Below, piece by piece: positions 32,444 through 44,309 of a DNA stretch of 64,000 nt. The stretch is from Pseudomonas yangonensis (GTDB lineage: Bacteria > Pseudomonadota > Gammaproteobacteria > Pseudomonadales > Pseudomonadaceae). The stretch lies in the NCBI RefSeq assembly GCF_009932725.1, contig NZ_BLJU01000007.1:164473-228472 (forward strand), given 5' to 3'. The notes below the pieces were generated by a model that was not told the DNA's origin, did no database searches, and saw only the letters and a list, made by a program, of their open reading frames with translations. The translations under genes and the position numbers were made by a program. The stretch's first letter is position 1, and the number at the start of each line of letters is the position of its first letter.

Positions 32444-32539
32444 ATGTTCAAACAGCCGAAATACCGCCAGGCAGGGGTCATCCTCTTCGCCACGGCGGTC
32501 GTCCTGATCCTTCCCAACCTGACCCGTCTGGTCAGTTGA
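32444..32539 (+). CDS. Very small membrane protein candidate (31 aa)
   Basis: Reads MFKQPKYRQAG followed by a hydrophobic helix (VILFATAVVLILP) and NLTRLVS. AAAAGGCA lies about nine bases before the ATG. Third codon positions are GC-rich as in real genes here, whereas the overlapping opposite-strand frame uses rare Leu and Arg codons. The 473 bases between the thiolase and the AEC transporter hold no longer convincing gene. Unknown function. Confidence 0.4.
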   Translation: MFKQPKYRQAGVILFATAVVLILPNLTRLVS

Positions 32540-32576
32540 AGCTCGCAGCCCCGCCTGCGCCGGCGCCGTGCTGCGC

Positions 32577-33464
32577 TCAGCGCAGGGCGGGTATCCACCA
32601 TGCCAGTAGCAAGGGAATGAGCGCGAATGCAAGTAGCGTCGAGCACAGCACCAGGCTGGCGACCTGCTCTGGCGAGCGGCCTGCGCGTACGGCGAACAGG
32701 TAGTTGAACACCGCCACCGGCATCGAGGCTTGCAGCACCAGCACGGCATGGGCCAGTGGCTGCAGCCCCATCGCCCAGCCGACGAACCAGCCCAGCGCCG
32801 CCCCGCAGACAATGCGCAACAGGCCCAGCAGCAGGCCATTGCCCAGATGCTGCACACGGATGCTCGCCAGCGATACGCCCAGGGTGAGCAGCATCATCGG
32901 GATGGTCATGCCGCCCAGCAGGTCGACGGTGTTGGCCAGCCAACGGGGCAGCTCGAAGTCGAGAAACAGCACCGGCAGCACCAGTGCCAGGCTGATCATG
33001 ATCGGATTGACCAGCAGTCCCTTGAGCGAGCGCTCGGCCCCGGACAGCAACATACCGACGCTGAAATGACCCACCGACAGCACCAGGAAGAAGGCCACCG
33101 ACAATGCCAGGCCAGCCTCGCCGAAGGCGAACAGCGCCATGGGCAGCCCCATGTTGCCCGAGTTGGAAAACAGGAAAGCCGGCACCAGCACCTTCCAGTC
33201 GATGGCGAACAGGCGACTGAGCAGCACGCCTACCAGCCCCATCGACAGTGTCACCAGCACACAGGCCAGAGCCATCTGCGAGAAGGCGCCAAGATCCAGT
33301 TCGGCTCGGCTCAGGGTCGAAAGCACCAGGCAGGGCGTGCCGATATTCAGCACCAGACGCGCGACGAAATCCGTCGGATAGGCGTGACCGCTGCGCGCCC
33401 AGCCGTAGCCGATACCCGCTGCGATCAACACCGGGGCCAGAACAGCGAACAACTCGGCTAACAT
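32577..33464 (-). CDS. AEC family (auxin efflux carrier-like) transporter (295 aa)
   Basis: About ten hydrophobic segments. Typical elements are the N-terminal LAPVLIAAGIGYGW, FLFSNSGNMGLPMALFAFG and GGMTIPMMLLTLGVSL. Bacterial members export or import small organic acids; the substrate cannot be read here. Start at 33464 was chosen because GGGAG precedes it; a 24-residue extension to 33536 is not needed. It is divergent from the rhodanese gene with a 93-base gap. Confidence 0.88.
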   Translation of the reverse strand: MLAELFAVLAPVLIAAGIGYGWARSGHAYPTDFVARLVLNIGTPCLVLSTLSRAELDLGAFSQMALACVLVTLSMGLVGVLLSRLFAIDWKVLVPAFLFSNSGNMGLPMALFAFGEAGLALSVAFFLVLSVGHFSVGMLLSGAERSLKGLLVNPIMISLALVLPVLFLDFELPRWLANTVDLLGGMTIPMMLLTLGVSLASIRVQHLGNGLLLGLLRIVCGAALGWFVGWAMGLQPLAHAVLVLQASMPVAVFNYLFAVRAGRSPEQVASLVLCSTLLAFALIPLLLAWWIPALR

Positions 33465-33557
33465 CTGCGACTCCCGCCATATCGAGCGAGGCATCCTAGA
33501 CTGCACGCATGGCTCGGGCAATGATGCCTGGCTCATCCATCCACTCCGGAGCTCGCC

Positions 33558-33917
33558 ATGCGCCTGATACTTCTGCTAGCCGGCCTACTCGGCCTGCTCA
33601 CCGCCCAAGCCGGTGAAATAGACCGGGCTGCGGCCATCTCTGCCCTGCAGCGCAACGACAGCCTGGTGATCGACGTACGCAGTGCCGAGGAATTTGCCCA
33701 GGGCGCGCTGCCCGGTGCAATCCGTATCGGCCATGACGAGATCGCCGCGCAGATCGCCAGCGTCGCCCCGGACAAGGATCGCCCGCTGGTGCTGTACTGC
33801 CGCAGCGGGCGCCGCTCGGCACTGGCCCAGCAGCGCCTCGAACAATTGGGCTACCGTCAGGTGATTAATGCCGGGGCCTATGACGAGCTGCTGCCACTAC
33901 TGGAGGACAGCCAATGA
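33558..33917 (+). CDS. Periplasmic single-domain rhodanese (119 aa)
   Basis: A signal peptide (cleaved after AQAG, about residue 18) precedes one rhodanese domain. The active-site loop CRSGRRS carries the sulfur-accepting cysteine, and VIDVRSAEEF is the other family motif. It would move sulfane sulfur in the periplasm. The stop overlaps the start of the next gene (ATGA), so it is co-translated with an unusual cytochrome c. Confidence 0.9.
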   Translation: MRLILLLAGLLGLLTAQAGEIDRAAAISALQRNDSLVIDVRSAEEFAQGALPGAIRIGHDEIAAQIASVAPDKDRPLVLYCRSGRRSALAQQRLEQLGYRQVINAGAYDELLPLLEDSQ

Positions 33918-34714
33918 AGCTGATCCTGCTGCTAGCACTCATCAGCCTGACGAGCGCATTACAGGCAGCCGAGTTCGAAGTGCAGCTCGAGGATGGCCGG
34001 CGCGCCTGGAGCAGCAGCGAACTGCTGAAACATCCGCAGGCGCGCGATATCGAGATCAGCGACGACGTCAGCTACCAGCGCAGCATGCGCTACCGCGCCG
34101 TTCCGCTAAGCGTGCTGCTGGAAGGCGTTACCCCAGGTGATCATTTGCAAGCCGTGGCCCTCGACGGTTTCGCCGCGGAACTGCCGGCGGCGATCCTGCT
34201 CGCCAGCGAGGGCGCCAAGGCCTGGCTGGCCATCGAAGACCCGCAGCATCCCTGGCCGCCGCTGGTTAAAGGCAAGTCCAGCGCCGGGCCGTTCTACCTG
34301 GTCTGGACCGATCCGGCAGCCAGCCAGATCGCCCCCGAGCAATGGCCATTTCAGGTCGCCAGGATTCGCCAACTGGCCCCGGTGGAGCAGCGCTTCCCTG
34401 CCCTGCTGCCGGCAACGGATGCCGGCGCTGACGTCCAGGCCGGCTTCGCCGCCTATCAGAAGAATTGCATGGCCTGCCATCGCCTCAACGGTGCCGGCGA
34501 TGCCGAGTTCGGCCCGGATCTGAACATTCCGCACAACCCGACCGAATACTTCACCGGTGATTTCCTGCGCCAGTACATCCGCGACCCGCAGAGCCTGCGC
34601 CGCTGGCCACAAGGGCGCATGCCCGGGTTCAGCGAGCGGACCATCGACAATACGGAGCTGGAGCAGCTGATCGGCTACCTGCAGCATATGGCGCAGCGCA
34701 AGATCACGTTCTAG
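33914..34714 (+). CDS. Exported hybrid protein: degenerate molybdenum-fold domain plus cytochrome c (266 aa)
   Basis: A signal peptide (to LQAA) is followed by residues about 20-150 that resemble the sulfite-oxidase/YedY fold (DGRRAWSSSELL, YRAVPLSVLLEGV, DGFAAELPAAILLA, GPFYLVW). The cysteine that binds molybdenum in that fold is missing. Residues about 170-266 form a monohaem cytochrome c with CMACH and a distal-ligand candidate in RMPGF. It is coupled to the rhodanese gene and lies 1.3 kb from the cbb3 oxidase genes. Electron transfer from a periplasmic sulfur or other donor to the oxidase is inference. Confidence 0.75.
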   Translation: MKLILLLALISLTSALQAAEFEVQLEDGRRAWSSSELLKHPQARDIEISDDVSYQRSMRYRAVPLSVLLEGVTPGDHLQAVALDGFAAELPAAILLASEGAKAWLAIEDPQHPWPPLVKGKSSAGPFYLVWTDPAASQIAPEQWPFQVARIRQLAPVEQRFPALLPATDAGADVQAGFAAYQKNCMACHRLNGAGDAEFGPDLNIPHNPTEYFTGDFLRQYIRDPQSLRRWPQGRMPGFSERTIDNTELEQLIGYLQHMAQRKITF

Positions 34715-34723
34715 GAGGCCTGC

Positions 34724-35122
34724 ATGCACCGCAGCAGACTGGGCAACATCGTCATCGACTGCAACACGCACGACCTATTGGCCGATGCCCGATTCTGGAG
34801 CCAGGCGCTGGGCTATCCGCTGCCGGAGAAGATCGACGGCGACAGCCCGTTCATTCAGTTGCAGACCCCGCCGGGCGAGGTGCAGGTGATCATCCAGCGC
34901 GTGCAGCATGAGGCCCGCGCTCACCTGGACATCGACAGCGATTCGATCAGTGCCGAAGTCGCGCGCCTGCAACGCCTCGGCGCCCAGGTGGTGACGCGCA
35001 AGGACGCCTGGGTCGTCATGCAGGCGCCCAGCGGCCACCGTTTCTGCGTCGGCAGCCCCTACCGCGCCGGCTTCGACGAACATGCCAATCACTGGAATGC
35101 TCATACGGACCGAAAGGCCTGA
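34724..35122 (+). CDS. VOC (glyoxalase/dioxygenase fold) family protein (132 aa)
   Basis: Paired beta-alpha-beta-beta-beta units typical of the vicinal-oxygen-chelate superfamily: GNIVIDCNTHDLLADARFW, HLDIDSDSISAEVARLQRLG and GHRFCVGSP. Possible metal ligands are His and Glu at these positions. Members of this DUF-type subgroup have no defined substrate. GGAGG precedes the ATG, nine bases after the cytochrome gene, so it may be the third gene of that operon. Confidence 0.8.
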   Translation: MHRSRLGNIVIDCNTHDLLADARFWSQALGYPLPEKIDGDSPFIQLQTPPGEVQVIIQRVQHEARAHLDIDSDSISAEVARLQRLGAQVVTRKDAWVVMQAPSGHRFCVGSPYRAGFDEHANHWNAHTDRKA

Positions 35123-35199
35123 ATTCACTGGCGATGCGCGCGCCTATCCACTGGCAGTGACAATCGGCCAGCGACGCTGAAACAGGCGTTCCCCTCCTT

Positions 35200-35877
35200 T
35201 CACCCGATGCTGGCAAGCCGCTGGGCAATGACCTGCACCGTGCAATCCAGGTGCTGTTGATGAGTAAAACCCGAAGCCTTCAGCGGCTTGAGATCATGAT
35301 CGGCAGCCTGCAGCCAGTGCAGTTCGATGGCCGGTGACAGGTTGTATCCTGCGACAGCCTCGCGATTACCCAGCGCATCGCGCTCCCCCTGAACGATCAA
35401 CGTCGGCGTGCGCAGCTCGGCCAGATGTGCGACCCGCGGTTTTTCCGGCTTGCCGGCCGCATAGAAGGGATAGCCCAGACAAATCAGCGCTGAGGCGCCC
35501 AGTTCGTCAGCCAGCAGGCTGGCCATACGCCCGCCCATGGACTTGCCGCCGATGGCCACAGGCCCTGCGACCTGTTGGCGCACCTGGGCATGTACATCAC
35601 GCCATTGCTGCAGCAGCTGCGCCTGCGGATTGGGCGGCCGTTTACGCCCATCCACCCGCCGCTGCGCCATGTAGGCGAACTCGAAGCGCACCACCCGCAC
35701 GCCGCGTGTGGCAAGGCCCTGCGCAATGTACTGCATGAACGCGCTGTCCATCGGTGCGCCCGCGCCGTGCGCAAGGATCAGCGTGCTCGACGCCGCCTGC
35801 GGCGGTTCGTCCCACAACCAGGGTAGCCCCTGCTCACATTGACCGGCGTCAATAAACCCAGATGGCCCTTTGCTCAT
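35200..35877 (-). CDS. Alpha/beta hydrolase of the KANL3/Tex30-like family (225 aa)
   Basis: Single-domain hydrolase. The nucleophile elbow is [11 protein letters not shown]; acid and base are likely the Asp in GERDALG and the His in [19 protein letters not shown] is the oxyanion region. No signal peptide. Substrate unknown. Its 5' end overlaps a TTGAC/GTCAA dyad that may control the divergent ccoN2 operon, so the two promoters are intertwined. Confidence 0.85.
   Translation of the reverse strand: MSKGPSGFIDAGQCEQGLPWLWDEPPQAASSTLILAHGAGAPMDSAFMQYIAQGLATRGVRVVRFEFAYMAQRRVDGRKRPPNPQAQLLQQWRDVHAQVRQQVAGPVAIGGKSMGGRMASLLADELGASALICLGYPFYAAGKPEKPRVAHLAELRTPTLIVQGERDALGNREAVAGYNLSPAIELHWLQAADHDLKPLKASGFTHQQHLDCTVQVIAQRLASIG
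35839..35852 (+). promoter_or_regulatory. ANR-type dyad upstream of the first ccoNOQP set
   Basis: TTGAC, CGGC, GTCAA: a perfect dyad one base per arm away from the TTGAT/ATCAA consensus. It lies 127 bases before the ccoN2 start and inside the first codons of the divergent hydrolase gene. A class II start would be near 35887; the -10 there (CATGCT) is weak. In P. aeruginosa the corresponding cco2 set is ANR-induced. Confidence 0.55.
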
Positions 35878-35890
35878 GCTTGCCTCGCGT

Positions 35891-35968
35891 CGATAACCGT
35901 GGTGTTCGTGGCCTGCTCATGCCTGCGTCCATCACGGTTATCGGCCGCTCTGCCATAACCGTGGATGG
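35891..35968 (+). promoter_or_regulatory. Three ATAACCGTG motifs able to form alternative hairpins before ccoN2
   Basis: Direct copies at 35893-35902 and 35955-35964 flank one inverted copy at 35929-35944. The inverted copy can pair with the first (13 of 14 positions over 35891-35904 and 35930-35943) or with the third, which lies on the ribosome-site side just before the ATG at 35979. Only one pairing can exist at a time. Confidence 0.45.
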
Positions 35969-35978
35969 AAGCCCAGAC

Positions 35979-37417
<1,439 letters not shown>

Positions 37418-37418
<1 letters not shown>

Positions 37419-38026
37419 TGAAACACGAGATTCTCGAGAAGAATATCGGCCTGATGGCCCTGGTGATGATCCTCGCGGTCAGCATCGGCGGCCTGACCCA
37501 GATCGTCCCGCTGTTTTTCCAGGACGTCACCAACGAGCCGGTCGATGGCCTCAAGCCCTACACCGCGCTGCAACTGGAAGGTCGCGACATCTACATCCGC
37601 GAGGGCTGCGTCGGCTGCCACTCGCAGATGATCCGCCCGTTCCGCGCCGAGACCGAGCGTTACGGCCACTACTCCGTAGCCGGCGAAAGCGTCTGGGATC
37701 ACCCCTTCCTGTGGGGCTCCAAGCGTACCGGTCCTGACCTGGCCCGTGTCGGCGGTCGTTACTCGGACGAGTGGCATCGCGCCCACCTGTACAACCCGCG
37801 CAACGTCGTGCCCGAGTCGATCATGCCCGCCTATCCCTGGCTGGTCGAAGACACCCTCGACGGCAAGGACACCGCCAAGAAGATGAGCGCGCTGCGCATG
37901 CTTGGCGTGCCCTACAGCGACGATGACATCGCCGGCGCCAGTGACGCGGTCAGGGGCAAGAGCGAAATGGACGCCTTGGTCGCCTACCTGCAGGTGCTCG
38001 GCACCGCTGTGAAGAACAAGAGGTGA
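37418..38026 (+). CDS. ccoO2: cbb3-type cytochrome oxidase monohaem subunit, set 2 (202 aa)
   Basis: Membrane-anchored monohaem cytochrome c. One N-terminal helix ([21 protein letters not shown], shortened) and one haem site CVGCH in [17 protein letters not shown]. It passes electrons from CcoP to CcoN. Length as expected. Large parts are identical at nucleotide level to the ccoO1 gene at 40924. Confidence 0.96.
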
Positions 38027-38031
38027 GCGCC

Positions 38032-38211
38032 ATGTTCGAGCTTATCGATATCGGCATCGTGCGCGGCATTGGTACCGCGCTGGTCCTGATCGCCTTCACC
38101 GCCGTCACCCTCTGGGCCTACAGCGGCAAACGCCGCGACGCCTTCACCGAAGCGGCCAACCTGCCTTTCGCTGATGAGCCCAAGCCCGCCGTTTCGAGGA
38201 CCCAAGCATGA
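38032..38211 (+). CDS. ccoQ2: cbb3-type oxidase small subunit, set 2 (59 aa)
   Basis: Single-helix subunit that stabilises the complex. It reads [14 protein letters not shown] with a hydrophobic helix and ends with the [10 protein letters not shown] pattern common to CcoQ. The ATG at 38032 was preferred to a GTG at 38023, which overlaps the ccoO stop. Its own stop overlaps ccoP (ATGA). Confidence 0.92.
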   Translation: MFELIDIGIVRGIGTALVLIAFTAVTLWAYSGKRRDAFTEAANLPFADEPKPAVSRTQA

Positions 38212-39134
38212 CCACCTTCTGGAGCTGGTACATCACCCTGCTGACCGTCGGCTCGCTGATCGCGCTGTTCTGGCTGATCTTCGCCACCCGCAAGAGCGAA
38301 GTGCACAAGAACCCGACCGAACAGACCATGGGCCACGCCTTCGATGGTATCGAGGAGTACGACAATCCACTGCCGAAGTGGTGGTTCATGCTGTTCCTCG
38401 GTACCCTGGTGTTTTCCGTTGGCTACCTGCTGCTGTATCCGGGCCTGGGCAACTTCAAGGGACTGCTGCCGGGCTATGAGGACGGCTGGACCCAGGTCAA
38501 TCAGTGGCAGCGTGAAATGGACCGTGCCGATGAGCTGTACGGCCCGATCTTCGCCAAGTACGCGGCCATGCCGATCGAAGAAGTGGCCAAGGACGAGCGC
38601 GCGCTGAAAATGGGTGGCCGCCTGTTCGCCTCCAACTGCTCGGTCTGCCACGGCTCCGATGCCAAGGGCAGCTATGGCTTCCCCAACCTGGCGGACAGCA
38701 GCTGGCGCTGGGGCGGCGAGCCGGAAACCATCAAGACCACCATCATGCACGGTCGTACCGGCGTGATGCCGGCGCAAGGCCCGATGATCGGCGAAGATGG
38801 CGTACGTAACGTTGCAGCCTACGTTCTCACCGAACTCGCTGACCGCGAGCTGCCGGAGGGTACCGACGCGGACATCGCCGCCGGCCAGCAGATCTTCGCC
38901 AGCACCTGCTTCGCCTGCCACGGAGCCAACGGCAAGGGCACTCCGGCTATGGGTGCGCCTGATCTGACCCAGCCGAGCGCCTTCATCTACGGCAGCAGCT
39001 TCGCCCAACTGCAACAGACCATCCGTTATGGTCGCAGCGGCAACATGCCAGCCCAGGGTGACTTCCTCGGTAACGACAAGGCTCACCTGCTGGCCGCCTA
39101 CGTGCTCAAGCTGAGCCAGGGCGAAAGCAAGTAA
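38208..39134 (+). CDS. ccoP2: cbb3-type cytochrome oxidase dihaem subunit, set 2 (308 aa)
   Basis: Dihaem cytochrome c anchored by two N-terminal helices. Haem sites CSVCH and CFACH are present, each followed by an MPAQG methionine region. The [14 protein letters not shown] motif is characteristic of CcoP. It is 23 residues shorter than the CcoP1 protein because a segment after LLPGY is missing. A perfect hairpin follows the stop. Confidence 0.95.
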   Translation: MTTFWSWYITLLTVGSLIALFWLIFATRKSEVHKNPTEQTMGHAFDGIEEYDNPLPKWWFMLFLGTLVFSVGYLLLYPGLGNFKGLLPGYEDGWTQVNQWQREMDRADELYGPIFAKYAAMPIEEVAKDERALKMGGRLFASNCSVCHGSDAKGSYGFPNLADSSWRWGGEPETIKTTIMHGRTGVMPAQGPMIGEDGVRNVAAYVLTELADRELPEGTDADIAAGQQIFASTCFACHGANGKGTPAMGAPDLTQPSAFIYGSSFAQLQQTIRYGRSGNMPAQGDFLGNDKAHLLAAYVLKLSQGESK

Positions 39135-39148
39135 CCTCTCCTGCTGTA

Positions 39149-39173
39149 CCGGCGACCGGATCACGGTCGCCGG
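39149..39173 (+). terminator. Hairpin between the two ccoNOQP sets
   Basis: CCGGCGACCG, a GATCA loop and the exact complement; the T-run is poor (CCCCTCCTT). It may end set 2 transcripts or protect their 3' ends. Confidence 0.6.
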
Positions 39174-39234
39174 CCCCTCCTTATATGTATGCGACCCAGT
39201 GTCGCACCTGCCGACCAATAGCCCGACGATTTAC

Positions 39235-39248
39235 TTGATTTGGGCTAA
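39235..39248 (+). promoter_or_regulatory. Degenerate ANR-type half site upstream of ccoN1
   Basis: TTGAT, TTGG, GCTAA: one perfect half and one damaged half. It lies 234 bases before ccoN1, too far for a simple class II promoter with a short leader. The rest of the 347-base gap (39135-39481) contains no convincing gene. In P. aeruginosa the corresponding set is largely constitutive, which agrees with a weak site. Confidence 0.3.
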
Positions 39249-39454
39249 GCTGCGTTTCAGTCGCCATCTGTCACAACTCCAAGGCGATCCTTTCTTAGCG
39301 CTGCGCAAACTGATTGCGCCAAAGGCTGGCAGAGCGTTTTCGGGGCCCTTTTTGCAAGGCTCGCGAAACCCTCTAAAACCCTGTACGTGTCGGCATGTTG
39401 CGTTGCAATGGCTACCTGCTTTCTCCATACTTGCCGCCGATTTTTGCCCCATAA

Positions 39455-40923
<1,469 letters not shown>

Positions 40924-40924
<1 letters not shown>

Positions 40925-41532
40925 TGAAACACGAAATCATCGAGAAGAATATCGGCCTGATGGCGCTGCTGATGGTGATTGCCGTCAGCATCGGTGGCCT
41001 GACCCAGATCGTCCCGCTGTTTTTCCAGGACGTCACCAACGAGCCGGTCGAAGGCCTCAAGCCCTACACCGCCATGCAACTGGAAGGTCGCGACATCTAC
41101 ATCCGCGAGGGCTGCGTCGGCTGCCACTCGCAGATGATCCGCCCGTTCCGTGCCGAGACCGAGCGTTACGGTCATTACTCCGTAGCCGGCGAAAGCGTCT
41201 GGGATCACCCCTTCCTGTGGGGCTCCAAGCGTACCGGCCCGGACCTGGCCCGTGTCGGCGGTCGCTACTCGGACGAGTGGCATCGCGCCCACCTGTACAA
41301 CCCGCGCAACGTCGTGCCTGAGTCGAAGATGCCTGCCTACCCATGGCTGGTGGAGAACAAGCTCGACGGTCGCGACACCGCCAAGAAGATGGAAGTCATG
41401 CGTGGCTTCGGCATCCCCTACACCGACGAAGATATCGCCGGTGCGCGCGATGCCGTGAAAGGCAATACCGAAATGGACGCGCTGATCGCGTACCTGCAGG
41501 TTCTCGGCACTTCCATCAAGAACAAACGGTAA
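40924..41532 (+). CDS. ccoO1: cbb3-type cytochrome oxidase monohaem subunit, set 1 (202 aa)
   Basis: Same architecture as CcoO2: one helix, then CVGCH. It differs from CcoO2 mainly at the C-terminal third ([16 protein letters not shown] against [16 protein letters not shown]). It starts within the ccoN1 stop. ccoQ1 follows after six bases. Confidence 0.96.
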
Positions 41533-41538
41533 GACGCT

Positions 41539-41727
41539 ATGGACATCGGGATGATTCGCGGCATCGGCACGGCGGTGGTATTCATCGCCTTCATCGGCGT
41601 GGTGCTCTGGGCTTACAGCAGCAAGCGCAAATCGAGCTTCGACGAAGCTGCCAACCTGCCCTTCGCTGACGACCCCAAGCCCGAGTCCAAGCGCGATCAG
41701 GACTCTTCCAGGAGCAATAACCAATGA
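41539..41727 (+). CDS. ccoQ1: cbb3-type oxidase small subunit, set 1 (62 aa)
   Basis: Reads [18 protein letters not shown] with one helix, then [10 protein letters not shown] as in CcoQ2. It overlaps ccoP1 by four bases. It was recognised by position and by similarity to ccoQ2 rather than by a motif. Confidence 0.92.
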   Translation: MDIGMIRGIGTAVVFIAFIGVVLWAYSSKRKSSFDEAANLPFADDPKPESKRDQDSSRSNNQ

Positions 41728-42719
41728 CCACGTTCTGGAGTTGGTACGTAACCATTCTGTCTCTGGGCACCATTTTCGCCCTGACCTGGCTGATCTTCGG
41801 CACTCGCAAGGGTCAGCGCCAGGAAACCACCGAAGAAACCGTCGGCCACAGCTTCGATGGCATCGAGGAGTATGACAATCCGCTGCCGAAGTGGTGGTTC
41901 ATGCTGTTCGTCGCCACCATCGTCTTCGCCCTCGGCTACCTCGCCCTGTACCCGGGCCTGGGCAACTTCAAGGGCCTGCTGCCGGGCTACGACTATGTCG
42001 ACAACGAAAAGCAGACGCCTTTCGCTGAGGGCGTACAGATCGCTGACGGCTCCATGCGTCACTCCGGCTGGACCGGTGTGCACCAGTGGGAAAAGGAAAT
42101 GGCACGCGCCGATGAGCAATACGGCCCGCTGTTCGCCAAGTACGCCGCCATGCCGATCGAGGAAGTCGCCAAGGACGAGCAAGCCCTGAAAATGGGTGGC
42201 CGCCTGTTCGCCTCCAACTGCTCGGTTTGCCACGGTTCCGATGCCAAGGGCAGCTACGGCTTCCCCAACCTGACCGACACCGAATGGCGTTGGGGCGGCG
42301 AGCCGGAAACCATCAAGACCACCATCCTCAAGGGTCGCCAGGGCGCCATGCCTGCTCAAGGCCCGGCCATCGGCGAAGACGGTGTACGCAACGTCGCCGC
42401 CTACGTGCTGACCCAACTGGGTGGCCGTGAACTGCCGGAAGGCGTGGAAGCCGATATCGAAGCGGGCCAGAAGGTCTTCGCCGGTACCTGCTTCGCCTGC
42501 CACGGCGCTGACGGCAAAGGCACCCCGGCCATGGGCGCCCCGAACCTGACCAACCCGGCAGCGTTCATCTACGGCAGCAGCTACGCTCAGCTGCAGCAGA
42601 CCATCCGCTACGGTCGTCACGGCAACATGCCTGCCCAGGAAGAATTCCTCGGCAACGACAAGGTGCACCTGCTGGCTGCCTACGTTTACAGCCTGTCGCA
42701 CAAGGCACAAGAGCAGTAA
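41724..42719 (+). CDS. ccoP1: cbb3-type cytochrome oxidase dihaem subunit, set 1 (331 aa)
   Basis: Two N-terminal helices and two haem sites (CSVCH, CFACH). Compared with CcoP2 it has an extra stretch of about 23 residues after LLPGY ([14 protein letters not shown] and following), between the membrane part and the first haem domain. Near-identical blocks with ccoP2 surround it. A hairpin terminator follows 32 bases after the stop. Confidence 0.95.
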   Translation: MTTFWSWYVTILSLGTIFALTWLIFGTRKGQRQETTEETVGHSFDGIEEYDNPLPKWWFMLFVATIVFALGYLALYPGLGNFKGLLPGYDYVDNEKQTPFAEGVQIADGSMRHSGWTGVHQWEKEMARADEQYGPLFAKYAAMPIEEVAKDEQALKMGGRLFASNCSVCHGSDAKGSYGFPNLTDTEWRWGGEPETIKTTILKGRQGAMPAQGPAIGEDGVRNVAAYVLTQLGGRELPEGVEADIEAGQKVFAGTCFACHGADGKGTPAMGAPNLTNPAAFIYGSSYAQLQQTIRYGRHGNMPAQEEFLGNDKVHLLAAYVYSLSHKAQEQ

Positions 42720-42735
42720 TAGCAGAACGACTCTT

Positions 42736-42749
42736 TTGACAAGGGTCAA
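42736..42749 (+). promoter_or_regulatory. TTGAC/GTCAA dyad before ccoG
   Basis: TTGAC, AAGG, GTCAA, a perfect dyad of the ANR/DNR class, 17 bases after ccoP1. Against it: a class II start would fall inside the terminator stem at 42752-42789 and no good -10 is at the right place (a TATAGC is further on, at about 42806). It may be fortuitous. Confidence 0.35.
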
Positions 42750-42751
42750 TG

Positions 42752-42789
42752 AACGCCCGGAACGCGACCGCTGGTCGCACCCGGGCGTT
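42752..42789 (+). terminator. Hairpin terminator after ccoP1
   Basis: AACGCCCGG with inner GCGACC/GGTCGC and outer complement CCGGGCGTT, followed by GTCTTTC. It separates ccoP1 from ccoG by transcription, so ccoGHIS probably has its own promoter in 42790-42880. Confidence 0.75.
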
Positions 42790-42880
42790 GTCTTTCAGGC
42801 GTACCATATAGCTACCGTGAACTGACCTAAGCCGGCACGCATCGGCCCGGGCTGCCAACCAACCGCTTTGGTATGCATTG

Positions 42881-44296
42881 ATGAGCGAACAGATTCCCGT
42901 CCAGGACGTCACCCCCCCTTCCCCTGCCAAGAATGCCAGCGTCGATCTATACGCCAGCCGCGAGAAGATCTACACCCGCGCGTTCACCGGTCTTTACCGC
43001 AACCTTCGCCGCGTTGGCGGCGCTCTGCTGTTCATTCTCTTCTTCGGTACCGTCTGGCTGAACTGGGAAGGTCGCCAGGCCGTCTGGTGGAACCTGCCAG
43101 AGCGCAAGTTCAACATTTTCGGCGCCACCTACTGGCCACAGGACTTCATGCTGCTGTCCTGGCTGCTGATCATCTGCGCCTTCGGTTTGTTCTTCATCAC
43201 GGTGTTCGCCGGCCGCGTCTGGTGCGGCTACACCTGCCCGCAAAGCGTATTCACCTGGGTATTCATGTGGGCGGAGAAGGTTACCGAGGGCGACCGCAAC
43301 CAGCGCATGAAGCTCGATAAACAGCCCATGAGTGGCAATAAATTCGCGCGCAAGCTGGCCAAGCATGGCATCTGGGTGGGCGTGTCGCTGCTCACCGCCG
43401 TCACCTTCGTCGGCTACTTCACGCCGATTCGCGACCTGGTGGTGGAGATCTTCACCGGTGAAGCCAGTGGCTGGGCCTACTTCTGGATCGGCTTTTTCAC
43501 CCTCGCCACCTATGGCAACGCCGGCTACCTGCGCGAGCAGGTGTGCATCTACATGTGCCCCTACGCACGGTTCCAGAGCGTGATGTTCGACCAGGACACC
43601 CTGATCGTCTCCTACGACCCACGCCGCGGCGAGAAACGTGGCCCGCGCAAGAAGGACGCCGACTACAAGGCACAAGGCCTGGGTGACTGCATCGACTGCA
43701 AGATGTGCGTGCAGGTCTGCCCCACCGGTATCGACATCCGCGACGGCCTGCAGGTCGAGTGCATTGGTTGCGCGGCGTGCATCGACGCCTGTGACGACAT
43801 CATGGACAAGATGAACTATCCCAAGGGGCTGATCAGCTACACCACTGAACACAACCTGTCTGGCCAGAAGACCCACCTGCTGCGCCCGCGCCTGATCGGG
43901 TACGCTGTGGCGCTGGTAGCCATGATCGGCCTGTTTGCCTGGGCCGTGGCCCATCGCCCGCTGGTGGGGCTGGACGTGCTGAAGGACCGCGTGCTGTTCC
44001 GCGAAAACGAGCGCGGTCACATCGAGAACGTCTACACCCTGAAGATCATGAACAAGTCGCAGCGCGACATGACGTACGTGATCACCGCCGACGGTCTCGA
44101 CGGCCTGGTTTACGAAGGCAAGAGCGAAGTGCGGACGCTGGCCGGTGAGGTGTACTCCTTCCCTGTCGAGCTTTCCATCGCGCCGGAGAAACTGCCCTCG
44201 AGCGCCAACAACATCGTCTTCCACGTACAATCCGCGGATGACCCCAGTATCAAGACCGACGCCGACAGCCGCTTCATTGGCCCCAGCGTCCGCTGA
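42881..44296 (+). CDS. ccoG: cbb3 oxidase assembly protein CcoG, polyferredoxin (471 aa)
   Basis: Membrane ferredoxin of the RdxA/FixG family that reduces Cu(II) for oxidase assembly (family knowledge). About five helices, with GYTCPQSVFTWVFMW (conserved Cys-Pro), then CMCPYARFQSVMF-type region, and two [4Fe-4S] motifs CIDCKMCVQVCPTGID and CIGCAACIDACDD. The C-terminal third is a periplasmic Ig-like domain. The ATG at 42881 was preferred to a TTG at 42878. Confidence 0.94.
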   Translation: MSEQIPVQDVTPPSPAKNASVDLYASREKIYTRAFTGLYRNLRRVGGALLFILFFGTVWLNWEGRQAVWWNLPERKFNIFGATYWPQDFMLLSWLLIICAFGLFFITVFAGRVWCGYTCPQSVFTWVFMWAEKVTEGDRNQRMKLDKQPMSGNKFARKLAKHGIWVGVSLLTAVTFVGYFTPIRDLVVEIFTGEASGWAYFWIGFFTLATYGNAGYLREQVCIYMCPYARFQSVMFDQDTLIVSYDPRRGEKRGPRKKDADYKAQGLGDCIDCKMCVQVCPTGIDIRDGLQVECIGCAACIDACDDIMDKMNYPKGLISYTTEHNLSGQKTHLLRPRLIGYAVALVAMIGLFAWAVAHRPLVGLDVLKDRVLFRENERGHIENVYTLKIMNKSQRDMTYVITADGLDGLVYEGKSEVRTLAGEVYSFPVELSIAPEKLPSSANNIVFHVQSADDPSIKTDADSRFIGPSVR

Positions 44297-44309
44297 CAAC
44301 GGAAAGAAC

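Noticed and set aside
32356..32493. A 45-codon membrane-like frame on the minus strand (GTG start, ending HAWAWF)
   Set aside because: Uses rare codons (TTA, TTG, AGG) and has a poor ribosome site; the overlapping plus-strand 31-codon frame has better codon use.
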